From contig NZ_CP092099.1 in NCBI RefSeq assembly GCF_022259695.1, positions 1,286,471 to 1,350,470 on the forward strand: a DNA stretch of 64,000 nt. Direction: 5' to 3'. Position numbers and translations under genes: made by a program. The notes beneath the pieces are model-generated. The model was not told where the DNA came from, ran no database searches, and saw nothing but the letters and a program-made list of their open reading frames with translations. Positions 52,502 to 60,859 of the stretch are shown here, one piece after another. The DNA is from Flaviramulus sp. BrNp1-15 (GTDB taxonomy: Bacteria > Bacteroidota > Bacteroidia > Flavobacteriales > Flavobacteriaceae). Position 1 is the first letter of the stretch. Each line of letters opens with the position of its first letter.

Positions 52502-55500
52502 TTAATCTTCTACCAAAACCCAATCGCCTTTGGCAATTAAAGGTTCGGCTTGCTTATATTTTAAAGTTTTGTTTTCACCATTTATAACGTGTTTTATAGT
52601 AACACGATCATTACGACCAATTTTTGGTCTGTCACGTACAATAGTTTCAACTACTTCTTGCTGGCGTTGTGTATTACCTGCAGCTCTACTTTGAGCAGAA
52701 CGTTCATCTAAATTAGGAATTTCGTCTTTTTGAGTTTTTAAGTTTTCCTTTTTGCGAACTTGTCTTGCTTCTTGAATTGTGTTTTGAGTTTCCTGAGGTA
52801 ATTCTCCTTTAAATAAGAATGAAATTACATCTTTATTCACTTGGTCAATCATGGCTTTAAACAATTCAAAAGCTTCAAATTTATAAATTAATAAAGGATC
52901 TTTTTGCTCATGAACCGCTAATTGAACCGATTGTTTTAGCTCGTCCATTTTTCGTAAATGGGTTTTCCAAGCATCGTCGATTATAGCAAGTGCAATATTT
53001 TTTTCAAAATCTGTAATTAATTGTTTACCATTAGTTTCATAAGCTTTTTCAAGATCGGTAACTACATTTAATGTTTTTATACCATCTGTAAAAGGAACCA
53101 CTATGCGTTTAAATTTATCGCGTTGTGTTTCATATACATTTTTAATTACAGGGAAAGCAATATCTGCATTACGCGTCATTTTTTCTCTATAATGCTCAAA
53201 TGCTGCTTTGTATATTTTGGATGTAATTTCTTGAGCTGATAGTTTTCCGAATTCCGCTTCAGAAATAGGTGAACTCATTGAGAAATAACGAATTAATTCA
53301 AATTCAAAATTCTTAAAGTCGTTAGCACCTTTATTGGTTTCAGCAATACCTTCTGACGTGTCAAAAATCATATTTGCTAAATCTACACGAAGACGTTCAC
53401 CATGTAATGCATGACGACGACGTTTGTATACTACCTCACGTTGCGCATTCATAACATCATCATATTCTAACAATCGTTTACGAACCCCAAAGTTGTTTTC
53501 TTCAACTTTTTTCTGAGCACGCTCAATAGATTTTGAAATCATAGAATGCTGAATCACTTCACCTTCTTTTAATCCCATTCTATCCATCATTTTCGCAATA
53601 CGTTCGCTACCAAATAAACGCATTAAGTTATCTTCTAACGATACATAGAATTGTGAGCTTCCTGGATCTCCTTGACGACCAGCACGACCACGTAACTGAC
53701 GGTCTACACGACGAGAATCATGACGTTCGGTACCTACAATTGCTAAACCACCAGCTTTTTTAACTTCATCTGATAATTTAATATCGGTACCACGACCCGC
53801 CATATTGGTTGCTATGGTTACTTGTCCTGTTCTACCTGCTTCATCAACAATTTCGGCTTCTTTTTTATGCTGTTTTGCATTTAATACGTTATGAGGTATT
53901 TTACGAATGCTTAACATTTTACCTAGTAACTCACTAATTTCAACCGATGTTGTACCAATAAGTACTGGGCGACCAGCTGCAGATAATTTTGTAACATCAT
54001 CAATAACAGCGTTGTATTTTTCGCGCTTTGTTTTATAAACTAAATCTTCTTTGTCATCTCTGGCAATTGGTCTATTAGTTGGGATTTCAACAACATCTAA
54101 TTTGTAAATTTCCCAAAACTCGCCAGCTTCTGTAACTGCTGTACCCGTCATACCAGATAGTTTGCGGTACATTCTAAAGTAATTTTGAAGTGTTACCGTA
54201 GCAAAAGTTTGAGTAGCATCTTCAATTTTTACGTTTTCTTTAGCTTCAATGGCTTGGTGTAATCCGTCTGAATAACGACGACCATCCATAATACGACCTG
54301 TTTGCTCGTCAACAATCATAACTTTATTATCCATCACAACATACTGTGTGTCTTTTTCAAATAAAGCATAAGCTTTTAAAAGCTGATTTAATGTGTGAAT
54401 ACGTTCTGATTTCACACCGAATTCTTTAAACAAGTCTTCTTTTAGATTTGCTTCTTCTTCGGCTGAAAGTCCTTGTTCTTCAATTTTTGCAACCTCAATT
54501 CCTATTTCTGGTAAGATGAAAAAATCTGGATTGTCTTTACCAGAAATGTACTCAATACCTTTATCGGTTAACTCAATTTGATTATTTTTTTCTTCAATTA
54601 CATAGTACAATTCGGCATCAACCTTTGGCATTTCACGGTTGTTGTCCTGCATGTAAAAGTTCTCTGTTTTTTGAAGAAGTTGTTTAACACCTTCTTCAGA
54701 TAAAAACTTAATAAGCGCTTTATTTTTAGGAATACCACGGTATACGCGAAGCAATTGAAAACCACCTTCTTTAGTGTCTCCTGATGCAATTAATTTTTTT
54801 GCCTCTGCTAAAACACCAGTTAAATATTTTCGTTGTACCGAAACAATATCGTCAACTTTTGGCTTTAATTCGTTAAACTCGTGGTGATCACCTTTTGGAA
54901 TAGGACCAGAAATGATTAACGGTGTACGAGCATCATCAACTAAAACAGAATCCACCTCATCTACAATAGCGTAATGATGCGGACGTTGAACTAAATCATC
55001 TGGATTATGTGCCATATTATCACGTAAGTAATCAAAACCAAACTCGTTATTTGTTCCGTAAGTAATATCGGCGTTATAAGCTTTTTTACGAGCTACAGAG
55101 TTTGGTTGATGATAATCAATACAATCTACACTTAAGCCATGGAACTCAAAAATAGGAGCCATCCACGCGCTATCACGTTTTGCTAAGTAATCGTTAACCG
55201 TTACTAAATGCACACCTTTTCCAGCTAAAGCATTTAAATAAACAGGGAGTGTAGCTACTAAGGTTTTACCTTCACCAGTTTGCATTTCGGCAATTTTACC
55301 TTGATGCATGGCAATACCACCTATAAGTTGTACATCGTAGTGTACCATGTCCCAAGTAATTGGTTTTCCTGCAGCATCCCAAGAGTTTGCCCAAATTGCC
55401 TTATCGTTTTCTAGTGTAATATACTCTTTATCTCCAGATAAAGTTCTGTCAAACTCGTTTGCATTTACAGTAATTGAAGTGTTGTTTACAAAACGTTTTG

Positions 55501-55858
55501 CTGTTTCTTTAACTACTGCAAAAGCTTCTGGTAAAATATCGTTTAAGACATCTTCGGTAATTTTGTAAGCATCGTCTTTTAATTTATCAACTTGCTCATA
55601 AATATCTTCACGAGCATCAATATCTTCGGTGTTTTCGGCTTCTTCTAAAAGATTTGCAATTTGCTCATCAATAGCTTTGTTTGCTTCAGCAATTTTAGAT
55701 TTAAATTCAGCAGTTTTAGCTCTTAACTCGTCATGAGATAAGGCTTCTAATGCAGATTCAAAGGTTTTAATTTTATCAACTAAGGGTGTAATGGCTTTAA
55801 CATCTTGTTTCGATTTGTCGCCAACAAATACCTTTAGTACAGAATTTAAAAAACTCAT
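52502..55858 (-). CDS. secA: preprotein translocase ATPase SecA
   Basis: Motor ATPase that pushes unfolded preproteins through SecYEG. 1118 residues, longer than E. coli SecA. Walker A is MQTGEGKTL and Walker B VDEVDSVLVDDARTPLI. The late helicase motifs TNMAGRGTDIKL and RQLRGRAGRQGDPGSS are clear. A roughly 150-residue insert after the first nucleotide-binding half (YLTGVLAEAKKLIASGDT through GVKSERIHTLNQLL) is typical of Bacteroidota. The C-terminus is a DUF-like VTIKHVINGENKTLKYKQAE segment in place of the cysteine zinc tail. It is monocistronic. Confidence 0.97.
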   Translation of the reverse strand: MSFLNSVLKVFVGDKSKQDVKAITPLVDKIKTFESALEALSHDELRAKTAEFKSKIAEANKAIDEQIANLLEEAENTEDIDAREDIYEQVDKLKDDAYKITEDVLNDILPEAFAVVKETAKRFVNNTSITVNANEFDRTLSGDKEYITLENDKAIWANSWDAAGKPITWDMVHYDVQLIGGIAMHQGKIAEMQTGEGKTLVATLPVYLNALAGKGVHLVTVNDYLAKRDSAWMAPIFEFHGLSVDCIDYHQPNSVARKKAYNADITYGTNNEFGFDYLRDNMAHNPDDLVQRPHHYAIVDEVDSVLVDDARTPLIISGPIPKGDHHEFNELKPKVDDIVSVQRKYLTGVLAEAKKLIASGDTKEGGFQLLRVYRGIPKNKALIKFLSEEGVKQLLQKTENFYMQDNNREMPKVDAELYYVIEEKNNQIELTDKGIEYISGKDNPDFFILPEIGIEVAKIEEQGLSAEEEANLKEDLFKEFGVKSERIHTLNQLLKAYALFEKDTQYVVMDNKVMIVDEQTGRIMDGRRYSDGLHQAIEAKENVKIEDATQTFATVTLQNYFRMYRKLSGMTGTAVTEAGEFWEIYKLDVVEIPTNRPIARDDKEDLVYKTKREKYNAVIDDVTKLSAAGRPVLIGTTSVEISELLGKMLSIRKIPHNVLNAKQHKKEAEIVDEAGRTGQVTIATNMAGRGTDIKLSDEVKKAGGLAIVGTERHDSRRVDRQLRGRAGRQGDPGSSQFYVSLEDNLMRLFGSERIAKMMDRMGLKEGEVIQHSMISKSIERAQKKVEENNFGVRKRLLEYDDVMNAQREVVYKRRRHALHGERLRVDLANMIFDTSEGIAETNKGANDFKNFEFELIRYFSMSSPISEAEFGKLSAQEITSKIYKAAFEHYREKMTRNADIAFPVIKNVYETQRDKFKRIVVPFTDGIKTLNVVTDLEKAYETNGKQLITDFEKNIALAIIDDAWKTHLRKMDELKQSVQLAVHEQKDPLLIYKFEAFELFKAMIDQVNKDVISFLFKGELPQETQNTIQEARQVRKKENLKTQKDEIPNLDERSAQSRAAGNTQRQQEVVETIVRDRPKIGRNDRVTIKHVINGENKTLKYKQAEPLIAKGDWVLVED

Positions 55859-55931
55859 GTGCGTATATTTTATGTTAGTCTAGGGTAAACCTAGATTTTT
55901 TGTTAGATTTTTGATGCTTTAAAAAAGCAAT

Positions 55932-55939
55932 CAAAGATA
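55932..55939 (-). promoter_or_regulatory. -7 promoter element (TATCTTTG) for secA
   Basis: Minus-strand TAnnTTTG match 74 bases ahead of the secA ATG. The implied leader contains a small hairpin (TCTAGG / CCTAGA, 55879-55895). Confidence 0.55.
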
Positions 55940-55975
55940 CATTTTGTTATGTGTTTTATAAAGATTAGGACAAAA

Positions 55976-56000
55976 AAAAAGTCTCAAAACGAGACTTTTT
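55976..56000 (-). terminator. terminator after the DUF2795 gene
   Basis: A 10-bp stem (AAAAAGTCTC / GAGACTTTTT) with a 5-nt loop, 20 bases past the stop. Confidence 0.85.
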
Positions 56001-56019
56001 AACTTTTCTTTATGCTTTA

Positions 56020-56241
56020 CTAATATTCATCTTCATTCCAGAGATAATCTTCATCTGTAGGGTAATCTGACCAGATTTCTTCGATTGAATCGTATGAGTC
56101 ACCCTCATCTTCAATAGACTGTAAATTTTCAACAACCTCCAAAGGAGCTCCCGTTCTAATAGCGTAATCTATTAATTCGTCTTTTGTTGCTGGCCAAGGC
56201 GCATCACTTAAATAAGATGCTAATTCTAATGTCCAATACAT
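56020..56241 (-). CDS. DUF2795-domain protein
   Basis: 73 residues: MYWTLELASYLSDAPWPATK and ELIDYAIRTGAPLEVVENLQ, then a strongly acidic tail (SDYPTDEDYLWNEDEY). The frame opens at 56265, but that codon is inside a promoter element, so the ATG at 56241 is used. The family is small, mostly helical and of unknown function. It is monocistronic. Confidence 0.85.
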   Translation of the reverse strand: MYWTLELASYLSDAPWPATKDELIDYAIRTGAPLEVVENLQSIEDEGDSYDSIEEIWSDYPTDEDYLWNEDEY

Positions 56242-56262
56242 TTCTTTGTGTTTAATTTTTTG

Positions 56263-56270
56263 CAAAAATA
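56263..56270 (-). promoter_or_regulatory. -7 promoter element (TATTTTTG) for the DUF2795 gene
   Basis: Minus-strand TAnnTTTG match 22 bases ahead of the ATG at 56241; overlaps the alternative start and so excludes it. Confidence 0.6.
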
Positions 56271-56447
56271 AATTTTTAGTTTAAACAGACAAGAAAAAAA
56301 TGAATTATTTAATCATTATTTTTAAGAACGTATTCTTTTGTAATCTAAACAGTTGAAATTTATTATTGCTATGTTAATACTAATAGCAGTTTTAATTTTG
56401 GATTTTAGAGTTTTTAGCTTCTAACTCATTAAGAGGTTTTTTTGAAG

Positions 56448-57020
56448 CTATTGTTTCTCAGGAATCCATTTAATTTCATTTGCTTGTAAGTCGTAAGACA
56501 ACTTTCGTGCCAATACAAAAAGATAGTCAGAAAGACGGTTTAAATAGGTTAGTGTATTTGCTTCAAAAGGTTCTAAATCGTTAAGTGCTGATGCTAAACG
56601 TTCGGCTCTACGGCACACACAACGTGCTATGTGACAGAATGACACGGTTTGATGTCCGCCAGGTAAAACAAAATGTGTCATGGGTGGTAAAGCTTCATTC
56701 ATAGTATCCATTTCATGCTCTAAGCGTTCAATATCTTCTGAAGAAATTTTTGGGATATTTAACCGTTCTTTTCCACTTTTTAAAATTGCTTTTTCTGGGT
56801 CGGTAGCTAAAATAGCGCCAACGGTAAATAATCTATCTTGAATATGAATAATTAAATCTTTGTAATGATGATTAATTTCTTGATCGCGAATTAAACCAAG
56901 GTGCGAGTTTAATTCGTCAACAGTTCCATAACTTTCAATACGTATATGGTGTTTAGGTACCCGCGTGCCTCCAAATAATGCTGTGGTGCCTTTATCTCCT
57001 GTTTTGGTGTAAATTTTCAT
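56448..57020 (-). CDS. PduO-type cob(I)alamin adenosyltransferase
   Basis: 190 residues that add the adenosyl group of ATP to cob(I)alamin. The N-terminal MKIYTKTGDKGTTALFGG, the VDELNSHLGLIRD helix, and the ARCVCRRAERL, LTYLNRLSDYLFVLARK blocks are the family signature. It indicates use of adenosylcobalamin. No cobalamin-dependent enzyme or uptake gene is in the window. The gap 56242-56447 behind it is AT-rich with nothing but the DUF2795 promoter recognisable. Confidence 0.95.
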   Translation of the reverse strand: MKIYTKTGDKGTTALFGGTRVPKHHIRIESYGTVDELNSHLGLIRDQEINHHYKDLIIHIQDRLFTVGAILATDPEKAILKSGKERLNIPKISSEDIERLEHEMDTMNEALPPMTHFVLPGGHQTVSFCHIARCVCRRAERLASALNDLEPFEANTLTYLNRLSDYLFVLARKLSYDLQANEIKWIPEKQ

Positions 57021-57069
57021 ATATTATGCAAGTTAATAGTTAAGAGGTTTTGTTATTAATTTATGAATC

Positions 57070-57213
57070 TTACTCTTTCTTTGCTTCTTTTTTTCTTTCG
57101 TAATTTTCTTTAAAGTTTCTGCCTCTTCTATTATGAAGTTTATTTTGATTACGTCTAAAGTTACTATTAACTAATCCAAATAAAACTAATATGATAACAA
57201 GATAAAGTAGCAT
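57070..57213 (-). CDS. small single-helix membrane protein, possibly DUF4834-like
   Basis: 47 residues: MLLYLVIILVLFGLVNS as a membrane helix, then a strongly basic Arg/Asn/Lys tail (FRRNQNKLHNRRGRNFKENY). The pattern of a short N-terminal helix followed by a basic tail is like the small DUF4834 proteins of this phylum, though this one is shorter. The gap it fills is otherwise empty. It starts 28 bases after the methyltransferase stop. Confidence 0.55.
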   Translation of the reverse strand: MLLYLVIILVLFGLVNSNFRRNQNKLHNRRGRNFKENYERKKEAKKE

Positions 57214-57241
57214 AAAATTATTTACTTTAAATATAAGAAAA

Positions 57242-58015
57242 TTATACTCTAATTGTAAAATGCTCTTTAGCTTGTTCTATTCTAAAAAATACAAATCCCC
57301 AGAAAAAGGTGTCGATAGTAACAGTAACTTTTGGGTGTTGTTTTATGGTTTCCCAAGCTTCAGTCATGCCTTTGCTCCAGTAAATATCATCAAAAATCCA
57401 AACCGAATTGTTATCAACTGTTTGTAAAAGTGATTCAAAATACTCTAATGTCGCTTCTTTTTGATGATTGCCATCAAAAAATATGAGGTCGTATGTGTTA
57501 GATGTTAGTTTTTTAATTTCATTATTAAAATTTCCTGTAATGATTTCAATATTCTCAACTTTATTAATCTCTAATTGATTTTTAGTAAATACCGAAATAT
57601 TCGGACAGCCTTCAATGGTTGTAATTTTAGTTTTTGGATTTCCTAAACTCATAGCATGTGTCGCTATTCCTAACGAAGTGCCAAGTTCTAAAATAGTATT
57701 TGGTTTTAAATAATTGGTTATTCTGTATAAGAGTTTTGCTCTTTTAAAAGTTGAGCCAGCATTTTTAGCCATTTTTGAAACACTACGTTCCTGTTGTTTC
57801 ATAACTTGTGAGCCAGCGCCTAAATCGGTAACTTTTAATTTGAGTTTTACTTTTTTTAAGCGCTGTATAAAATCTTTAATCTTTATGTAATCCTTGTAAT
57901 TCGATTTGTCGTAAAAGCATTTTGTTATCAAATTATATACAAAAGGCGAGTGCACACCATGTTGGTTGGAAGATCTTAAAAGAAATTTTATGTACTGTAC
58001 TACTTGATAAAACAT
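57242..58015 (-). CDS. class I SAM-dependent methyltransferase
   Basis: 257 residues. The SAM-binding glycine loop is in TILELGTSLGIATHAMSLG, followed by ITTIEGCPNISVFTKNQLE, the acidic DLIFFDGNHQKEATL and WIFDDIYWSKGM. The N-terminal 50 residues (FLLRSSNQHGVHSPFVYNLI) are typical for this phylum's version. It resembles O-methyltransferases; the acceptor is unknown. Two repeats (58025-58087) separate it from the ABC-F gene. Confidence 0.9.
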   Translation of the reverse strand: MFYQVVQYIKFLLRSSNQHGVHSPFVYNLITKCFYDKSNYKDYIKIKDFIQRLKKVKLKLKVTDLGAGSQVMKQQERSVSKMAKNAGSTFKRAKLLYRITNYLKPNTILELGTSLGIATHAMSLGNPKTKITTIEGCPNISVFTKNQLEINKVENIEIITGNFNNEIKKLTSNTYDLIFFDGNHQKEATLEYFESLLQTVDNNSVWIFDDIYWSKGMTEAWETIKQHPKVTVTIDTFFWGFVFFRIEQAKEHFTIRV

Positions 58016-58024
58016 GTATATGTT

Positions 58025-58046
58025 AGGTTGAACGCAGTTGAAACCT
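58025..58046 (+). repeat. dispersed repeat, core GAACGCAGTTGA
   Basis: AGGTTGAACGCAGTTGAAAC plus CT, with a 5-bp inverted end (AGGTT / AACCT). Same family as 42749-42775; opposite orientation to the copy at 58062. Confidence 0.55.
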
Positions 58047-58061
58047 ATTTTATATTTTAAT

Positions 58062-58087
58062 ACCTCTCGACTGCGCTCGAGGGGACA
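58062..58087 (-). repeat. dispersed repeat, core GAGCGCAGTCGA on the minus strand
   Basis: On the minus strand it begins TGTCCCCTCGAGCGCAGTCG, then AGAGGT. With 58025-58046 it forms an inverted pair. Confidence 0.6.
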
Positions 58088-58091
58088 AAAA

Positions 58092-59954
58092 CTAATCTTC
58101 TAATTTAGACGATAACTCAAACCAACGTTCTTCTTTTGCTTCAATAGTGTCTATGATTTTTTGTAATTCTTCAGATAGTTTATTGATGTCGTCTTGAGAT
58201 AAATCTGGGTTGTTGAATTTACCTTCTAATTCTTTCTTGTCGTATGCTAAAGAATTGAGTTTACTTTCAATGTTTCTTAGCTCTTTTTCTTCATTAAAAG
58301 ATAATTTAGAGGCTTCGTTTTTTTTAATAGATAATTTTTCAGTTTTATCTTCAATAGTATTTGAAATTACAGGTTGGCTGTCTTCATAAACTCTATAATC
58401 TGTATAGTTTCCTGGAAAATCTTCAATAATACCTTCGCCTCTAAAAACAAAAAGGTGGTCGATTACTTTATCCATAAAATAGCGGTCGTGAGACACTACA
58501 ATAATGCATCCAGGAAAATCTAAAAGAAACTCCTCTAAAACATTAAGTGTTACAATATCTAAATCGTTAGTAGGCTCGTCAAGGATTAAAAAATTAGGAT
58601 TCTGAATTAAAACCGTACATAAATATAAGCGTTTGCGTTCGCCACCACTAAGTTTTTCAACAAAATCGTATTGTTTTTTTCTGCTGAATAAAAAACGTTC
58701 TAAAAGTTGTTGGGCACTAATTTGTCGACCTTTTTTTAGAGGAATATAATCACCAAATTCTCGAATAACATCAATTACTTTTTGCTCAGGTTTTATTTTG
58801 ATACCACTTTGCGTATAATAACCGAATTTCACAGTATCTCCTTTTACAACTTTGCCAGAATCTGGTTGATTTGTTTGTGTTAAAATATTTAGAAATGTGG
58901 TTTTTCCAGTGCCATTTTTTCCAATTATACCAACACGTTCCCCTTTTTGAAAGGTGTAATCAAACTTATTAAGGATGGTTTTATCTTTAAATGCTTTTGA
59001 TACTTTATGAAACTCTAAAATTTTACTACCTAAACGTTCCATATTAAGTTCTAACTGAACTTGATGGTCGTTTCTACGCTTATGCGCTCGATGTTTAATA
59101 TCTGTAAAATCGTCAATTCTAGATTTAGACTTTGTGGTACGCGCTTTGGGTTGTCTGCGCATCCAATCAAGCTCCTTTTTAAAAAGCTGTTTGGCTTTTC
59201 CAGTTTCTACTGCTTCTTGTTCTATTCTAGCATCTCGTTTTTCTAGGTAATAGGAATAGTTGCCTTTGTAACTATAAAGTAAACCTTCGTCTAACTCAAT
59301 AATTTCATTGCAAACACGCTCTAAAAAATAACGGTCGTGAGTTACCATAAAAAGCGTGATATTTTCTTTTGCGAAAAAGTCTTCAAGCCACTCAATCATT
59401 TCTAAATCGAGGTGGTTTGTAGGCTCGTCTAAAATTAATAAATCGGGTTTGTTTATTAAAGCATTTGCAAGTGCTAACCGCTTTTTTTGTCCGCCAGAAA
59501 GCGTACTTACTTTTTGAGTTAAATCTTCAAGTTTTAATTTGAAAAGAATTTGTTTGTAAAGTGTTTCGAAATCCCAAGCATGGTGTCGTTCCATAGCTTC
59601 AAAAGCGTTTTGATAAGCATCTGTATCTTCTGGATTTAAAAGTACTTTTTCGTAGTTTGAAATCACTTTTAATATGGGATTTTCGCTAGCTAGAATGGTT
59701 TCTTCAATAGTTAAATTATTGTCAAATTTAGGGTCTTGAGATAAGAAGGAAACCTTTATATCTTTTCTGTATATGATATTTCCAGAATCAGGTTGGTCAT
59801 CACCAGAAAGAATATTTAAGATAGATGTTTTACCAGTTCCATTTTTTGCAACAAAGGCTATTTTTTGATCTTTATGAACGCTAAAGGATATGTTTTCAAA
59901 GAGTGTAAGCTCTCCGTAAGATTTTGATATGTTTTCTACTGTTAGGTAATTCAA
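58092..59954 (-). CDS. ABC-F family ATPase (Uup-like)
   Basis: 620 residues with two ABC ATPase domains and no membrane helices. Walker A copies are FVAKNGTGKTSILN and IIGKNGTGKTTFLN, signature motifs LSGGQKKRLALANAL and LSGGERKRLYL, Walker B LLILDEPTNHLDL and LILDEPTNDLD. An ABC-F linker with basic residues (RRQPKARTTKSKSRIDD) and a C-terminal coiled coil close it. Such proteins act on ribosomes or DNA. The start is a TTG at 59954: the longer frame would begin inside a promoter element at 59988. Confidence 0.93.
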   Translation of the reverse strand: MNYLTVENISKSYGELTLFENISFSVHKDQKIAFVAKNGTGKTSILNILSGDDQPDSGNIIYRKDIKVSFLSQDPKFDNNLTIEETILASENPILKVISNYEKVLLNPEDTDAYQNAFEAMERHHAWDFETLYKQILFKLKLEDLTQKVSTLSGGQKKRLALANALINKPDLLILDEPTNHLDLEMIEWLEDFFAKENITLFMVTHDRYFLERVCNEIIELDEGLLYSYKGNYSYYLEKRDARIEQEAVETGKAKQLFKKELDWMRRQPKARTTKSKSRIDDFTDIKHRAHKRRNDHQVQLELNMERLGSKILEFHKVSKAFKDKTILNKFDYTFQKGERVGIIGKNGTGKTTFLNILTQTNQPDSGKVVKGDTVKFGYYTQSGIKIKPEQKVIDVIREFGDYIPLKKGRQISAQQLLERFLFSRKKQYDFVEKLSGGERKRLYLCTVLIQNPNFLILDEPTNDLDIVTLNVLEEFLLDFPGCIIVVSHDRYFMDKVIDHLFVFRGEGIIEDFPGNYTDYRVYEDSQPVISNTIEDKTEKLSIKKNEASKLSFNEEKELRNIESKLNSLAYDKKELEGKFNNPDLSQDDINKLSEELQKIIDTIEAKEERWFELSSKLED

Positions 59955-59987
59955 AGTATATTTTTTTGCAAATAACGCATAAAAAAC

Positions 59988-59995
59988 CAAAAATA
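59988..59995 (-). promoter_or_regulatory. -7 promoter element (TATTTTTG) for the ABC-F gene
   Basis: Minus-strand TAnnTTTG match 34 bases ahead of the TTG start; overlaps the alternative upstream start codon. Confidence 0.6.
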
Positions 59996-60028
59996 CTGTT
60001 ATATGTTTTATTGTTCAAGGTGAAAACT

Positions 60029-60036
60029 TATATTTG
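60029..60036 (+). promoter_or_regulatory. -7 promoter element (TATATTTG) for the polysaccharide export locus
   Basis: TAnnTTTG match ending 20 bases before the Wza-like ATG. A TTG lies 15 bases upstream, a little closer than usual. Confidence 0.6.
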
Positions 60037-60056
60037 TGATAAATCAATTTATAAAT

Positions 60057-60848
60057 ATGCAGAGGTATTTAATTGTTGCTTTCTTAACAATTTGTGTTAT
60101 GTTTTCTTCTTGTATTACCAATAAAGATTTAGTATATCTTCAAGATAAAGGTACTGCAATCGATTCAACGTTTCAAGTAAAAGAATTATCTAAACCATAC
60201 AGAGTTCAAGTAAATGATATTTTAAGCATTAGTGTTAAGGCTTTAGATGATGAACTTGTAGGTATTTTTAATCCTGTAGGGGATTCAAATTCATCATCAC
60301 AAGGTCAAGCAGGGCTTTACTTTAATGGTTTTACAGTAGATTTACACGGTAATATTGAGTTTCCTGTATTAGGAGAAATTAATGTTTTAGGTTACACCAT
60401 TGATGAAATTAAAGATAAGGTAGAGAGTGAACTTTTAAACCAATATTTTAAAGAAACTGCTGAAATATTTGTAACAGTTAAATTATCTGGTTTGAGATAT
60501 ACGGTAACTGGAGAGGCAGGACCAGGAGTATTTACTTTATTTCAAGATAGAGTAAATATTATTGAAGCATTGGCAAATGCTGGTGATATTCCAGCAACGG
60601 GTGATAGAAAAGATATTTTGGTGATTAGGCAATATCCTGATGGGCAAAAGATTCATCATATAGACTTAACAGATATAAATGCTATGTATTCACCATTTTA
60701 TTACATACAACCAAATGATATTATTTTGGTTAAACCGCTTAAACGAAAAGCTATTGGAGCTGGACAAACTGCCATACAAAACTTAACAACAATAGCTTCG
60801 ATTTTGTCAGTATTGGTTTCAACTTATTTCTTAACTAGAAATCTTTAA
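60057..60848 (+). CDS. polysaccharide export outer-membrane lipoprotein (Wza/BexD-like)
   Basis: 263 residues from 60057; an upstream GTG overlaps the promoter. The lipoprotein signal is MQRYLIVAFLTICVMFSSC with Cys19. A Poly_export domain follows (YRVQVNDILSISVKALDD ... GNIEFPVLGEINVLGYT) and a SLBB-type block (YTVTGEAGPGVFTLFQDRVNIIEALANAGD). A C-terminal hydrophobic helix (about 245-260) fits the barrel. It forms the exit channel for capsule or exopolysaccharide and starts the operon with the Wzc-like kinase 11 bases later. Confidence 0.92.
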   Translation: MQRYLIVAFLTICVMFSSCITNKDLVYLQDKGTAIDSTFQVKELSKPYRVQVNDILSISVKALDDELVGIFNPVGDSNSSSQGQAGLYFNGFTVDLHGNIEFPVLGEINVLGYTIDEIKDKVESELLNQYFKETAEIFVTVKLSGLRYTVTGEAGPGVFTLFQDRVNIIEALANAGDIPATGDRKDILVIRQYPDGQKIHHIDLTDINAMYSPFYYIQPNDIILVKPLKRKAIGAGQTAIQNLTTIASILSVLVSTYFLTRNL

Positions 60849-60859
60849 TAGCTTTATTT

